Part shown: in pieces, positions 9,187 to 18,033 of the stretch
Layout: the number at the start of each line of letters is the position of its first letter
Numbering within the stretch: position 1 is the stretch's first letter
Origin: Propionimicrobium sp963511305
Lineage (GTDB): Bacteria > Actinomycetota > Actinomycetes > Propionibacteriales > Propionibacteriaceae
Reading direction: 5' to 3'
DNA length: 47,659 bases
NCBI GenBank assembly: GCA_963511305.1
Contig: CAUPIJ010000011.1
Span: forward strand, 1 to 47,659
Position numbers and translations under genes: made by a program
The notes under the pieces: model-generated
What the model saw: the letters and a program-made list of their open reading frames with translations, nothing else
Told to the model about the DNA's origin: nothing
Database searches by the model: none

Positions 9187-11363
9187 TTGATTGCGTTACG
9201 CAGTTTCCCAGCCCATTCTGAGGTCTTCGATTTATCGTCGAACCAATATTCTTTGAGCATTGGGATCAGCTCGTATTCGATGAGCGAAGACAGTTTCTGA
9301 TCGGAAGGCGATTCGCTGAAGCCGCAGAAATAACTGTGGCCGATACGGAATCCTTCACCTAAGGCGTCGTCGTTAGAGATGGTCTTGTTTAGCTGGATGA
9401 CGCAGCCCACTAAGTTGTTAAGTTTCGGGCAGGCTAACGCGTCCAAGTAGCCGACGAATCCCTCAGTCTGGAATCCCGGCTCCATCTCGAAGAACGCGAA
9501 CCTGCGGCGCAGCGCATAGTCGAGCATCGCCAGCGATCGGTCTGCAGTGTTCATCATGCCGATTATGTATAGGTTGCTTGGCACAGAAAACAGTTCGCGA
9601 GAGTAAAGCAACTCGAGCTTATTTTTGGGGCCGCGCTTATCGTTTTCTATGAGCATGAACAATTCGCCGAAAATCTTTGAGAGATTACCGCGGTTTATCT
9701 CGTCGATAATGAAGAAGTAGTCATTTTCAGAGTCGGCTTCAGCTTCCTTGCAGAATCGGTAAAAGGCTTCTCTGGTTAGCTCGAAACCGTTCTCCGACGG
9801 GCGGAACCCTTCGACGAAGTCTTCGTAGGAGTAGCTCTGATGGAACTGCACCATCTTCACGCGCGCGATGTCCTTAACGCCCATCATCGAATAAGCGAGT
9901 CGCTTCGCGATGAAAGTTTTTCCTACCCCAGGAGCGCCTTGCAGGATGATGTTTTTCTTCTTGCGCAGCACGCCAGTGAGCTCTTCGTACTCCTGCTCAG
10001 ACATGAACACTTCCTCTAGGAAGTCTTCTTCGGTGTAGGCGGGGTAATCGATGACGGGCTGGGGCTCGATAGCCTCCTCCGCCTCTTCGGAAAAGTAGGA
10101 ATTTAGTTTGGCAATAAGATCCGTGTAGTCAGTGACCTCTGTGAGCGTTTTCATAGCGAAGTCGTCGTCGGTCTCTAGGTCGCAATTGTGTGTCCATTCG
10201 ACACTTCTGCGGTTGGGAAATTCCGGCATCGAGTGGTCGTATTCGTAGTCACCCTTGACGACGCCTCTGCCCACGATCTTCCTGCGTCCCTGCTTGACGA
10301 AGACTACATCCCCAGGCTTTATCTCGTTCACGAACTGCCATACGGCATGAGCATTATTTTTCTGCGAGCTATCGCCGCCGTCTAGCTCAACAAGCTTCAA
10401 GCGCATGTCTTCTTTTGACGGGTACGCGCGAAGATCGCCGAGTTCCTTCCAGGCAATCGCCATGATCCGGGTTTCGTAAAATTCGTCCCACTTTTCAGCT
10501 TGTGTGCCGGGGGAGTAGACCCAGTAGCGCACAGTTTCGACGTCCGCATCACCGAGTGCGTTCTGTTCGGCCTCACTCTGCGATGCCTTCTCTTCGGCCT
10601 TTCGCTCTTTGTTGACCCTCTCTGATTTGAGATAAGCGGCATTCGTCAATTCGGGGAAACTGGCGAAGGGGCATTCGGGCGTACCTAGTCTTTTAGAGAT
10701 TTCATCGCAAATGGCTAAGTATTCGTTGCCGTCGGTTATCAGCGGGCTTCGTTCCTTAGGGAACAGCCCCGCGATCTCTTCACCGACGGCTGCCATGTCT
10801 CCGATGAACCAACGACTCCTGGAGTCCAGGCTCACGAACCTAAGGGGACGGGCCCAGTAGAGACCAATGAAAGTTTTCCACTTCAGGCCGGACAGATTTA
10901 TGGTTCGGTCGTAGGCCTGAACGAATTTTTCCCTGGTGGAAGCGGTCTCCGATTCCGCCAGTTCCAAGCCTGCGGTGAATAGCTCCCATAGGTTTTCGAT
11001 GTCTTCTTCGCCACGACGCGGATCGGACGTAAACCTGTAGAAAGTCGCGTTCAGATTATTGACAGTGGGAACGCCGTTGAAACCCGATGGCAGTTCAGCA
11101 TCAACGGAGAGTGCCTTAGCTAGTGAGGTGATGATCTTCAACCGGTTTTCAGGTGTGATGTTTTTGTTGAAGAGGCCGAAAACTGTGAATGGATCTATGT
11201 CTGCTATTTCATTTCCACTATCAAGCTTTGGAAATTTAATTCCAGATGAAGCGTAGGCTTCTGTGATTTCTTGGATTAACCGATTGCGGTCTTCCCGGTA
11301 GTCAAGCAGCCTGTCTCCCAGCGCCATGTAGAAATTAGTCCAGGTGAAATTTTGGTTGCTCAT
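9183..11363 (-). CDS. mcrB: McrB-like GTPase of modification-dependent restriction
   Basis: This 726-aa protein ends in an AAA+ GTPase of McrB type: Walker A GAPGVGKT at 476-483, Walker B FIIDEINRGN at 551-560, and the McrB signature NTADRS at 605-610 followed by an RRRF arginine segment. Upstream, residues about 278-410 (WVYSPG...GDVVFVKQGRRKIVGRGVV) look like a PUA/EVE-type domain that could read modified bases. Residues 1-240 form a further N-terminal domain without clear identity. It would power cleavage by McrC of DNA carrying modified cytosines or similar marks. Its partner mcrC is frameshifted, so the system may be inactive. ATG 11361-11363 is the start. No methyltransferase is nearby, as expected for type IV restriction. 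Confidence 0.88.
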   Translation of the reverse strand: MSNQNFTWTNFYMALGDRLLDYREDRNRLIQEITEAYASSGIKFPKLDSGNEIADIDPFTVFGLFNKNITPENRLKIITSLAKALSVDAELPSGFNGVPTVNNLNATFYRFTSDPRRGEEDIENLWELFTAGLELAESETASTREKFVQAYDRTINLSGLKWKTFIGLYWARPLRFVSLDSRSRWFIGDMAAVGEEIAGLFPKERSPLITDGNEYLAICDEISKRLGTPECPFASFPELTNAAYLKSERVNKERKAEEKASQSEAEQNALGDADVETVRYWVYSPGTQAEKWDEFYETRIMAIAWKELGDLRAYPSKEDMRLKLVELDGGDSSQKNNAHAVWQFVNEIKPGDVVFVKQGRRKIVGRGVVKGDYEYDHSMPEFPNRRSVEWTHNCDLETDDDFAMKTLTEVTDYTDLIAKLNSYFSEEAEEAIEPQPVIDYPAYTEEDFLEEVFMSEQEYEELTGVLRKKKNIILQGAPGVGKTFIAKRLAYSMMGVKDIARVKMVQFHQSYSYEDFVEGFRPSENGFELTREAFYRFCKEAEADSENDYFFIIDEINRGNLSKIFGELFMLIENDKRGPKNKLELLYSRELFSVPSNLYIIGMMNTADRSLAMLDYALRRRFAFFEMEPGFQTEGFVGYLDALACPKLNNLVGCVIQLNKTISNDDALGEGFRIGHSYFCGFSESPSDQKLSSLIEYELIPMLKEYWFDDKSKTSEWAGKLRNAIK

Positions 11364-11749
11364 ATGCCGCTTCTTTCGGGATTTCCTATGTCTTAAGCGT
11401 TTTTAATCCATCAATGAATGATTTGTTAAGTCTATCCTCGACAGGTTTGCTTAGTTGCGCTGTGGCATCCTTCGGGTTGGGCCTGAATCGCTAGAGAGTA
11501 GTGCCTGATTAGATGATTGGCGCACGTTTTCCACCAATGGTCGGGCAGCAGCAGAATGCGTCGTGACAAAACGTGGTCGGTAACTCGGTCTTCCTTAATT
11601 TTGGATGCAGCATTCCTAGTCATAAGGGTTTAATTCTTATTTTGCTGTGCGAATAAGACCTACCGACCGTTATTTGTCGCGTTCTCGGCCTTTTACTGCG
11701 CGCATAGAATGGTGCCGACCCCCTAGCCGGGGCCTTCTCGTAATCAGTT
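11364..11749. other. Intergenic region between mcrB and the PspC gene
   Basis: This 386-bp stretch holds no gene I can support. A 63-codon open frame on the minus strand (11432-11623) has no recognisable motif or good start signal. The stretch marks the right boundary of the AT-richer restriction island. The base composition returns to the GC-rich norm at about 11750. Confidence 0.5.
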
Positions 11750-12019
11750 TTATTCGCTGCGGAAGCTGTCTCTTGGGCCGTCGCTATTTCTGTTGCTCCA
11801 CTTGTCCAGGAGGCTCTCGCTCGCGCCCTCTTCCGGCACCAGCACTAGGCCGGCCAGGTAGGCGGCGATGCCCATACCGCCGGTCACTAGCGTCAACACT
11901 ACGAAGCACAGCCGGATGATGTTCACGTCGAAGCCCATGTAGTCGCCCAGGCCCGCGCAGACGCCGGCTACCCTGCGGTTGTCCTTGCTGCGGTAAAGTT
12001 TGCGGTTTTGCTGGCTCAT
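11750..12019 (-). CDS. PspC-domain membrane protein
   Basis: The start at 12017-12019 is set by a near-perfect Shine-Dalgarno sequence (aggagg, 4 nt before the ATG) and gives 89 aa; an upstream start would add 18 residues without support. Residues 6-63 form a PspC domain: KLYRSKDNRRVAGVCAGLGDY is the classic opening, followed by two hydrophobic segments ending at LVPEE. PspC-type proteins sit in the cytoplasmic membrane and are linked to envelope stress. The short acidic/basic tail (64-89) is cytosolic or disordered. The gene lies downstream of lipA on the same strand but about 95 bp away, so it probably has its own promoter. Confidence 0.87.
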   Translation of the reverse strand: MSQQNRKLYRSKDNRRVAGVCAGLGDYMGFDVNIIRLCFVVLTLVTGGMGIAAYLAGLVLVPEEGASESLLDKWSNRNSDGPRDSFRSE

Positions 12020-12113
12020 GGTTCCTCCTGAAATCGCTTGCGGTGCTGGCCTGCGCGGTGTCGCGCCTAACAACTCAACTGTATGGCGAAAACGCCCTGG
12101 CTACTCGAAAAAT

Positions 12114-13055
12114 CTAGGCTTTTAGCAGGCCAGCGGCACTCAGCTTGTCGCGTGCCTGGCGGTACAGTCTGCCAGCCCGGTACGACGAACGCACCAGCGG
12201 GCCGCTCATCACGCCCTCGAAACCGATCTCCTCGGCCTCCTCGGCCAGCTCGGCGAACTCCATCGGCGTCACCCAGCGCTGAATCGGCAGCAGCGTCACC
12301 GCCGGACGCAGATACTGTGTGATGGTCAGCAGGCGGGTGCCGGCGTCGCGAAGATCCTGCATTGCCTGCGAAATCTCCTCGCGGGTCTCACCCATGCCAA
12401 GAATCAGGTTCGACTTGGTGATCAGGCCGAAATCGCGGGCCTTCGTCAGCACCCCCAGCGAGAGGTCGTAGCTAAAGCCGGGGCGAATGCGCTTGAAAAC
12501 CCTGGGTACGGTCTCGATGTTGTGGCCGAAAACCTCGGGACGTGCTTCGAAGATCTGGTTCAGCAGCTCGTCTCTGCCCGAAAAATCCGGGGCGAGCATC
12601 TCGACGCCGACGCCGGGGTTAAGCTCATGAATCTTGCGAATGGTCTCTGCGTACAGCCAGGAGCCCTCATCGGGCAGATCGTCGCGGCAGACGCCGGTGA
12701 CGGTCGCATACCTCAGCCCCAGCTTGCTGACGCTCTCGGCAACCCGCAGCGGCTCGCCGGGGTCAAAGCCCTTTGGCTTGGCCGACTCGATCTGACAGAA
12801 ATCGCAGCGCCTGGTGCAGGCGTCGCCACCGATCAGAAACGTCGACTCGCGATCCTCCCAGCACTCAAAAACGTTTGGGCAGCCCGCCGACTGGCAGACC
12901 GTATGCAGATCCTCGCGGCCCATGATGTCTTTGATGTTCTGGTAGTTCGGGCCTTGCACCAGCTTGGTGCGAATCCACTCCGGCTTGCTCTCGATCGGCG
13001 TCTCGGCGTTCTTGCGCTCGATGCGCAACAGCTTGCGTGTTGGCTTGTCAGACAT
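12114..13055 (-). CDS. lipA: Lipoyl synthase (LipA)
   Basis: LipA is a radical-SAM enzyme that inserts two sulfurs into octanoyl groups on lipoyl domains of 2-oxoacid dehydrogenases and the glycine cleavage system. The 313-aa protein shows both cluster motifs: the auxiliary [4Fe-4S] cysteines C54, C59 and C65 (CQSAGCPNVFEC), and the radical-SAM CX3CX2C at C80, C84 and C87 (CTRRCDFC). The C-terminal RSSYRAG motif that holds the auxiliary cluster serine is present. Its ATG overlaps the end of lipB by 8 bp, so lipB-lipA form a translationally coupled operon for the two-step endogenous lipoylation route. Confidence 0.97.
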   Translation of the reverse strand: MSDKPTRKLLRIERKNAETPIESKPEWIRTKLVQGPNYQNIKDIMGREDLHTVCQSAGCPNVFECWEDRESTFLIGGDACTRRCDFCQIESAKPKGFDPGEPLRVAESVSKLGLRYATVTGVCRDDLPDEGSWLYAETIRKIHELNPGVGVEMLAPDFSGRDELLNQIFEARPEVFGHNIETVPRVFKRIRPGFSYDLSLGVLTKARDFGLITKSNLILGMGETREEISQAMQDLRDAGTRLLTITQYLRPAVTLLPIQRWVTPMEFAELAEEAEEIGFEGVMSGPLVRSSYRAGRLYRQARDKLSAAGLLKA

Positions 13056-13836
13056 TGCTGTCCTTCCTGGCGGCGGGGCCGGCTAACTTCTCGATGACGG
13101 GGTGCTTGGGGGCGGAATCGCTGGTCTGATTCGGGTCACGGGGACGCCACCAGTGATCGTGGATGTCGAAGGGTCCGTAGTCTTCCAGCAGCTCGCGCAT
13201 GTGTGGCTCGAAGGCGTCGGCGACCTCGGAGAGCGTGGGCACCACCTCGAGCTCCTGGGCCAGCGATGTGACGCCCGCGTCCGCGATGCCGCAGGGCACG
13301 ATGTTGCCGAAGGCGGCCATGTCGTCGCGCACGTTGAACGCGAAGCCGTGCATGGTGGTGCGCTTGGCGACGCGAACCCCGATGGCAATCAGCTTGCGCT
13401 CGGGCTTGGTGCCGGTGGCGGGCAGCCAGACGCCGGTGCGCCCGTCGACGCGCCCGGCCTCAATGCCCAGGTCGTCTGCGGTGCGGATCAGCGCCTCCTC
13501 GAGGCGACGCACGTAGTCAACCACGTAGTAGCCGTCGGCCAGCTTGATGATGGGGTAGCCGACCAGCTGGCCGGGCCCGTGCCAGGTGATCTTGCCGCCG
13601 CGGTCGATGTCGATGACCGGGGTGCCGTCGAACGGCTTCTCGTCGGGCTTGGTGGAGCGCCCGGCAGTGTAGACGCTGGGGTGCTGCAGCAGCAGCACCG
13701 TGTTTTGCTGCTTGCCCTCGGCCACGGCTTCGTGGATGCGGCGCTGCATGTTCCACGCGCTCATGTAGTCGGTGAGGAAGGAGTCCTCATCGGCGATTCC
13801 AATGCGCTGAAAGGTCAGCCTCGATTCGGTAGTCAT
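13048..13836 (-). CDS. lipB: Octanoyltransferase (LipB)
   Basis: LipB moves octanoate from acyl carrier protein to lipoyl domains, which LipA then sulfurates. I prefer ATG 13834-13836 (AGAGGTG just upstream), giving 262 aa; a start 9 codons upstream exists but lacks a ribosome binding site. The family signature RGGKITWHGPGQLVGYP is at 79-95. The catalytic dyad is K148 (in ERKLIAIG) and C182 (in VPCGIADAGVTS). The C-terminal tail after about 232 is longer than in many LipB proteins and looks disordered. lipB is followed by lipA with an 8-bp overlap and preceded by the A24 peptidase gene 11 bp away on the same strand. Confidence 0.96.
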   Translation of the reverse strand: MTTESRLTFQRIGIADEDSFLTDYMSAWNMQRRIHEAVAEGKQQNTVLLLQHPSVYTAGRSTKPDEKPFDGTPVIDIDRGGKITWHGPGQLVGYPIIKLADGYYVVDYVRRLEEALIRTADDLGIEAGRVDGRTGVWLPATGTKPERKLIAIGVRVAKRTTMHGFAFNVRDDMAAFGNIVPCGIADAGVTSLAQELEVVPTLSEVADAFEPHMRELLEDYGPFDIHDHWWRPRDPNQTSDSAPKHPVIEKLAGPAARKDSNV

Positions 13837-13847
13837 CACCTCTAATC

Positions 13848-14501
13848 TTATGCGCTGGCCCATAACGAGGCGATTAACCCCAGATAAGGCCCCAACCAGA
13901 GCCCCGGCCCGTATGGAAACGCCTTGCCAAGTGGGGACGGCCGCCGCCTTCTAGCAAGCGTGACGATTAGTCCCCAGACGGCAGCCGCCGCCGTGCCCAG
14001 CAGCACCGAGATCAGCCAACCGTCGAAGCCGAGCGTGCCGGCGATGCCGCCCACGATCGGGCTCAACCGCACGTCACCGAAACCGATGCTGCCCGTTAAC
14101 CGCCAGATGGCTAGGAAGAACAGCCAGAGCGCACCGGCCCCCAGCGCCACCGGCAGCAGCGATCGGGCGTCGTGCAGTCCCTGGTAGCCGAGCGCGAGCA
14201 GGCAAAACGCCCAGCACCAATACATCAGCTTGTTGGGCAGCCAGGTGGTGCGCGCGTCGCACGCGATTGCCACCAGCACCGCAGTCGAATAAATCACCCA
14301 GATGGGTTGCTGATCGACGCTGAGCAGCAGGAAAATCAGCGAGGCTATCAGGCAGCAGGCCACGAACTTCGCGTCCACCAGGTCGCGGTAGGTGATCTTG
14401 AATTCCACGTCCGGCTCGCCGGTTGGCTCTGGCAGCAGACGCAGCAGCGCGCAGGTCAGAGCGGTGAGCGCGCAGCCAAGAATGATCACAAAGGCGAGCA
14501 T
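13848..14501 (-). CDS. A24-family prepilin-peptidase-like membrane protease
   Basis: This 217-aa polytopic membrane protein has about six hydrophobic helices. It carries the two aspartate motifs of type IV prepilin peptidases: D82 in CDARTTWLPN and D143 in GFGDVRLSP. It lacks the N-terminal methyltransferase domain and zinc cysteines of long PilD forms, like many short A24 enzymes. It would cleave class III signal peptides of prepilins or similar substrates at the cytoplasmic face. No pilin or pilus assembly gene is in the window, so its substrate is unknown. It lies 11 bp upstream of lipB and 11 bp downstream of an HTH-like gene, forming a possible four-gene minus-strand unit. Confidence 0.83.
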   Translation of the reverse strand: MLAFVIILGCALTALTCALLRLLPEPTGEPDVEFKITYRDLVDAKFVACCLIASLIFLLLSVDQQPIWVIYSTAVLVAIACDARTTWLPNKLMYWCWAFCLLALGYQGLHDARSLLPVALGAGALWLFFLAIWRLTGSIGFGDVRLSPIVGGIAGTLGFDGWLISVLLGTAAAAVWGLIVTLARRRRPSPLGKAFPYGPGLWLGPYLGLIASLWASA

Positions 14502-14512
14502 AACAACGCTCC

Positions 14513-14980
14513 CTATGCGGCGTGAGCCAGTTCGTTGCTATCGAAGGTGGCGGCCTCTATGACGTCCTCGGGGTCGATGCCGTGGGCCTCGCAGGCGGCC
14601 AGCAGCCGGGCCTCCTGCAGCCGATTTGCTAGGCCATGACCGCGGGAAAGGTAGTTTCGAATAGTGAAATCGTCCAGGCCGCTGACGGCGGAAACATTCT
14701 TCACTCGCTTGCTGAGCGCGCTGAGCCCGATGGCCATTACCCAGCTGTCTGCAGGGGTGTTCTTCAGCCTGACCAGGCGATTCTCGAGCCGGAGCAGGGC
14801 GGCCGCGTCGCGATGCCTGATCTTGCGGTTGCTGCCGGCTAACATGCTTCTGACTACGCCAGACGGCACTCCGGAGGCCACCGCAACCACCCGCCACGGC
14901 AGCCGGTGATCCGCCATCAACTGCTTGACCAATGCCCGAAACGGTGCTGCGCTAACCCAGTCGTATCTAACAGATTCCAT
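14513..14980 (-). CDS. Putative DNA-binding protein with two HTH-like segments
   Basis: I choose ATG 14978-14980, which has GAAGGAA at good spacing; this gives 155 aa. I do not recognise the family with certainty. Two internally similar helix-turn-helix-like segments can be seen, one near residues 28-50 (WRVVAVASGVPSGVVRSML) and one near 97-118 (VKNVSAVSGLDDFTIRNYLS). Each is followed by a basic or leucine-rich helix, suggesting a duplicated DNA-binding fold. The C-terminus is alanine/glutamate-rich. It is the first gene of the minus-strand run leading to the A24 peptidase and lipBA, so it might regulate that run. This is inference only. Confidence 0.55.
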   Translation of the reverse strand: MESVRYDWVSAAPFRALVKQLMADHRLPWRVVAVASGVPSGVVRSMLAGSNRKIRHRDAAALLRLENRLVRLKNTPADSWVMAIGLSALSKRVKNVSAVSGLDDFTIRNYLSRGHGLANRLQEARLLAACEAHGIDPEDVIEAATFDSNELAHAA

Positions 14981-15102
14981 GTGCTTTCCTTCAAAAAACG
15001 CTGTCAACTTAGAAAGCCCAAAAGAAAGCCCAAAATGTTAGATCAGGTAACAAAATAACTTAGATGATTTTGGATCGGGGCTAGCCAGACCGAAAAAACC
15101 TC

Positions 15103-15108
15103 TACTAT
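15103..15108 (+). promoter_or_regulatory. Candidate -10 element of fadD
   Basis: TACTAT ends 7 nt before the ATG at 15116 with no Shine-Dalgarno sequence, which suggests a leaderless mRNA. The -35 region is not obvious. Confidence 0.35.
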
Positions 15109-15115
15109 TGCGTTC

Positions 15116-16939
15116 ATGAGCGTGCTTTCCTCTTCGCCCCGTAAACACGCGGCCTGGCTCTTTGAAACGGCCCGAGAAAAATACTCGCAGCAACCCGCAA
15201 CCAGAATCCGCATCGGCAACAAGTGGCAGATCGACAGCTACGAAGAACTGCACGCCAGGGTTCAGCAAATTGCTGCCGCGCTGATCGACGCTGGCATCGA
15301 GCGCGGTGATCGCGTCGGTCTGCTGGCCAGCAACATGCCGCAGTGGACGCAGATCGACATGGCCACCGCCACCATCGGCGCGATTCTGGTGCCGCTCTAT
15401 TCGACCTCCACGCCCGACCAGGTCGTACATATTTGCGCGGACGCCGGCGTGAAAATCATGTTCGCCGGCGACGAGCCCCAGACCAAGAACGTGCTCGAGG
15501 CAGCCAAGGAGCTGCCCGAGCTAGAGCGCATCATCTCGATCGCTCCGGTGGACGGCACCGAGAATCTCGAAAGTTTCGCGCCCTTCGTCGACCCGAACGA
15601 GGAACAGGCCGAGGCCATCCGGGGCAGGCTGGAGGCGGCTGACCCGAAGGACATCTTCTCGATCACCTACACCTCTGGCACCACCGGCGACCCGCGCGGC
15701 GTCGTCATCAGCCACAAGGCGATGTTCGCCCAGCTCGAGGCGCTCGATCAATTCTTCGACCTCTCGCCCAACGAACACAGCCTCTGTTTCCTGCCGCTCT
15801 CGCACGCGCTGGAACGCGGCTGGAGCGCATTTGTCATGGCAAACGGCTGCATGAACACCTACGTTCCCGACACCCGCAAAGTCGCCGACCTGCTGGTGCT
15901 TGCGCGCCCAACCATGCTTGTCAGCGTGCCTAAGCTCTACGAAACCGTGCTCGCCGAGGCCAAGCGGAAGGTTGCCAAATCGACCGTCAAGAAGGCCATC
16001 TTCAAGTGGGCTCTGCAGGTTGGCGGCCAGATGCAGAAGGCCAACACCAAGGGCAAGAAGCCGAGGCTGTGGTGGCGCGTTCAGCTGCCGCTGGCAAACA
16101 AGCTCGTCTTTAAGAATGTGCGTGAGGCGTTCGGCGGGCCCAAGACGCTGCTGGCCTGTGGCGGCGCGCCGCTCCGCCTTGAGGTCGAGCATTTTTTCAG
16201 CGCCTGCGGCATGCCGATCCTGAACGGCTACGGGCTGACCGAGGCCTCGCCGTTGGTCAGCTTCAACCGGCCTAATTACCACCGCGAGGGCACCTGCGGC
16301 CCCGTCATGCCCGGCGGGCAGTTGGCCATCGGGCAGAACTCCGAGATCTTCTACCGTGGTGAGAACCTGATGGACGGCTACTGGAACAATCCAGAGGCTA
16401 CTGCCGAGGCCATCGACGACGAGGGCTGGCTGCACACCGGTGACATGGGCTATGTGGACGAGGACGGCTTCCTGATCATCACCGACCGGCTGAAAGACAT
16501 CATCGTCACTATCGGCGGCAAGAACGTCTCGCCGACCCCCATCGAGGACATGCTGCTGTCCGACCCGCTGTTTGAGCAGGCCGTGATCTTGGGCAACAAC
16601 CGGCCCTACCTGACGCTGCTAGTCAAGCCGTCGAGCCCGGCGCTGCAGGAGCTCTCGGATAGGCTGCAGATCGCCCATGGCGACTTCAAGCAGATGCTGG
16701 AGAACTCCGAGGTGGTCGAGGAGATTCGCAAGCGCGTCGACGAGCTGACGGCCAAGCTGCCCAGGCAGGAAAAAATCCGAGACATTCGGCTGCTGCCCGA
16801 GGGCTTCACTCTAGAGAACGGCCTGATGACGCCCTCGCTCAAGGTCAAGCGCAGAGAGGTGGAGGATCGCTTCCGCGAGATGATCGAGGACATGTACGCC
16901 AAGCTCGCCGAGAGGAAGCAAGAGCGAAACGAGAAGTAA
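15116..16939 (+). CDS. fadD: Long-chain acyl-CoA synthetase (FadD15-like)
   Basis: This 607-aa member of the ANL superfamily is of the full AMP-binding type. The ATP/AMP phosphate loop TYTSGTTGDPRG is at 184-195. The YGLTEASP motif and the hinge segment GWLHTGDMGYVDEDGFLIITDRLKDII follow, and the catalytic-lysine region lies near the C-terminus. It should activate long-chain fatty acids to acyl-CoA through an acyl-adenylate in the cytoplasm or at the membrane face. The length and motif spacing match the FadD15/LACS-like group common in Actinobacteria. A strong hairpin terminator follows immediately. The start has no ribosome binding site but follows a -10-like element. Confidence 0.93.
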   Translation: MSVLSSSPRKHAAWLFETAREKYSQQPATRIRIGNKWQIDSYEELHARVQQIAAALIDAGIERGDRVGLLASNMPQWTQIDMATATIGAILVPLYSTSTPDQVVHICADAGVKIMFAGDEPQTKNVLEAAKELPELERIISIAPVDGTENLESFAPFVDPNEEQAEAIRGRLEAADPKDIFSITYTSGTTGDPRGVVISHKAMFAQLEALDQFFDLSPNEHSLCFLPLSHALERGWSAFVMANGCMNTYVPDTRKVADLLVLARPTMLVSVPKLYETVLAEAKRKVAKSTVKKAIFKWALQVGGQMQKANTKGKKPRLWWRVQLPLANKLVFKNVREAFGGPKTLLACGGAPLRLEVEHFFSACGMPILNGYGLTEASPLVSFNRPNYHREGTCGPVMPGGQLAIGQNSEIFYRGENLMDGYWNNPEATAEAIDDEGWLHTGDMGYVDEDGFLIITDRLKDIIVTIGGKNVSPTPIEDMLLSDPLFEQAVILGNNRPYLTLLVKPSSPALQELSDRLQIAHGDFKQMLENSEVVEEIRKRVDELTAKLPRQEKIRDIRLLPEGFTLENGLMTPSLKVKRREVEDRFREMIEDMYAKLAERKQERNEK

Positions 16940-16975
16940 AAAATTTCCCCGGCTAGATAGCCGGGGAAATTTTTT
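16938..16975. terminator. Bidirectional terminator between fadD and the sunset-domain gene
   Basis: A perfect 17-bp stem (16938-16954 with 16959-16975, core ccccggct/agccgggg) has a 4-nt loop and is flanked by A- and T-runs on opposite sides. It can terminate fadD from the left and the converging gene (ending at 17005) from the right. Confidence 0.93.
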
Positions 16976-17004
16976 GGTTAGTTTTGCTTAGCTCGAGGAA
17001 TAAC

Positions 17005-17853
17005 TCAGCGCTGAGCCTTCACGAAGCCTGCCTTCTGGGCGGCCTCCTCGCTGTTGAACCAAACATCTGCGTTGCAAGCCTCGTAGCCGCCGGTGCCGGG
17101 TACGTGATACTTCATCGAGCGCTCGTTGCCCTTGTAAATGTAATCGGCCGGGGGCTCGTCGCCGACGTATGCGCCCTCGCCGTACTCGGTATCTTGCTCG
17201 GAGCGCTTCGGCTTTGCCTCTTCAGAGTCCGAATCGGTGTCAGTGACCTTGTCAACGACCTCTTCGACCTTCTCCTTGACTTCCTCAGCAGGGTTGGCCC
17301 AAGCTTCGTTGAACTTGCGGTTGGGCTCCTGCGGGGTCCAGCCGTCGTCCTGATCGCCCAGGAACGAGCGAACGAACCACACCACTCCGGCCACCGCAGC
17401 GGCCAGGCCAACGAACAGGAACGTGCCGCGCAGCCAGCGACGACGCCTGCGGGGCTCGGGCAGCGCGGGCTGCGAGAGGGCCAGGTCGCCGCGAAGGGCA
17501 GCAGCGGCAGCGGCGCCGCGGTTGCTGACTTCCTGAACCGTCGGGTTCATCTGGGCCTGACGCCACGCCTTGCGGACGCGGGGAACGACCTCTTTATCTA
17601 CTGTCTTCGAAACGTTTTTATAAGCGGCATCGACGGCAGGACGCACTCTGGAAACGGCCTCGTCAACGGCCGGCGCGACACTCTTCTTGTAGGCGCGGGC
17701 GACGTCGTCGAAGGTGTCCGAGGCCACGTGAGCGGCCTTCTTTGCGTGCGGCGAGATGAAATCTGCCACGTCGTCGAAAGAATGCTTGGTTGCGGCGGCG
17801 GCCTCTTCGGCGGCAGCCCTCGCCTTCTTGGCGGCTTTACGCTTGTTGAACAT
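17005..17853 (-). CDS. Single-pass membrane protein with C-terminal sunset domain
   Basis: This 282-aa protein starts at ATG 17851-17853. Residues 1-115 are charged, alanine-rich and probably helical. One transmembrane segment (about 141-165) follows an RRRRRW basic stretch. An acidic linker spans 185-230, and the C-terminus (about 238-280; YKGNERSMKYHVPGTGGYEACNADVWFNSEEAAQKAGF in pieces) matches the small 'sunset' domain found at the ends of actinobacterial envelope proteins, which has no known function. The basic N-terminus suggests the long helical part is cytoplasmic and the sunset domain outside. It converges with fadD on a shared terminator. Confidence 0.68.
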   Translation of the reverse strand: MFNKRKAAKKARAAAEEAAAATKHSFDDVADFISPHAKKAAHVASDTFDDVARAYKKSVAPAVDEAVSRVRPAVDAAYKNVSKTVDKEVVPRVRKAWRQAQMNPTVQEVSNRGAAAAAALRGDLALSQPALPEPRRRRRWLRGTFLFVGLAAAVAGVVWFVRSFLGDQDDGWTPQEPNRKFNEAWANPAEEVKEKVEEVVDKVTDTDSDSEEAKPKRSEQDTEYGEGAYVGDEPPADYIYKGNERSMKYHVPGTGGYEACNADVWFNSEEAAQKAGFVKAQR

Positions 17854-18033
17854 GATCTAGATCTCCGATCTTGTTAGGGGGCTCGTAATCGAGCTTGCTC
17901 GTAGTCGAGCACACTCAACGTTACTTTGTGCCGGGCAGTCACGAATAGCTAAAGCGCAGATTCACAGGTTCTATACAGAAAGAATTCGCCCATGTTCGGT
18001 AAGCTGGATCGCGAAACAAAGATAGGAGCAAGC

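Noticed and set aside
11432..11623. 63-codon minus-strand frame between mcrB and the PspC gene
   Set aside because: No ribosome binding site, no coupling to neighbours and no motif; too short to support.
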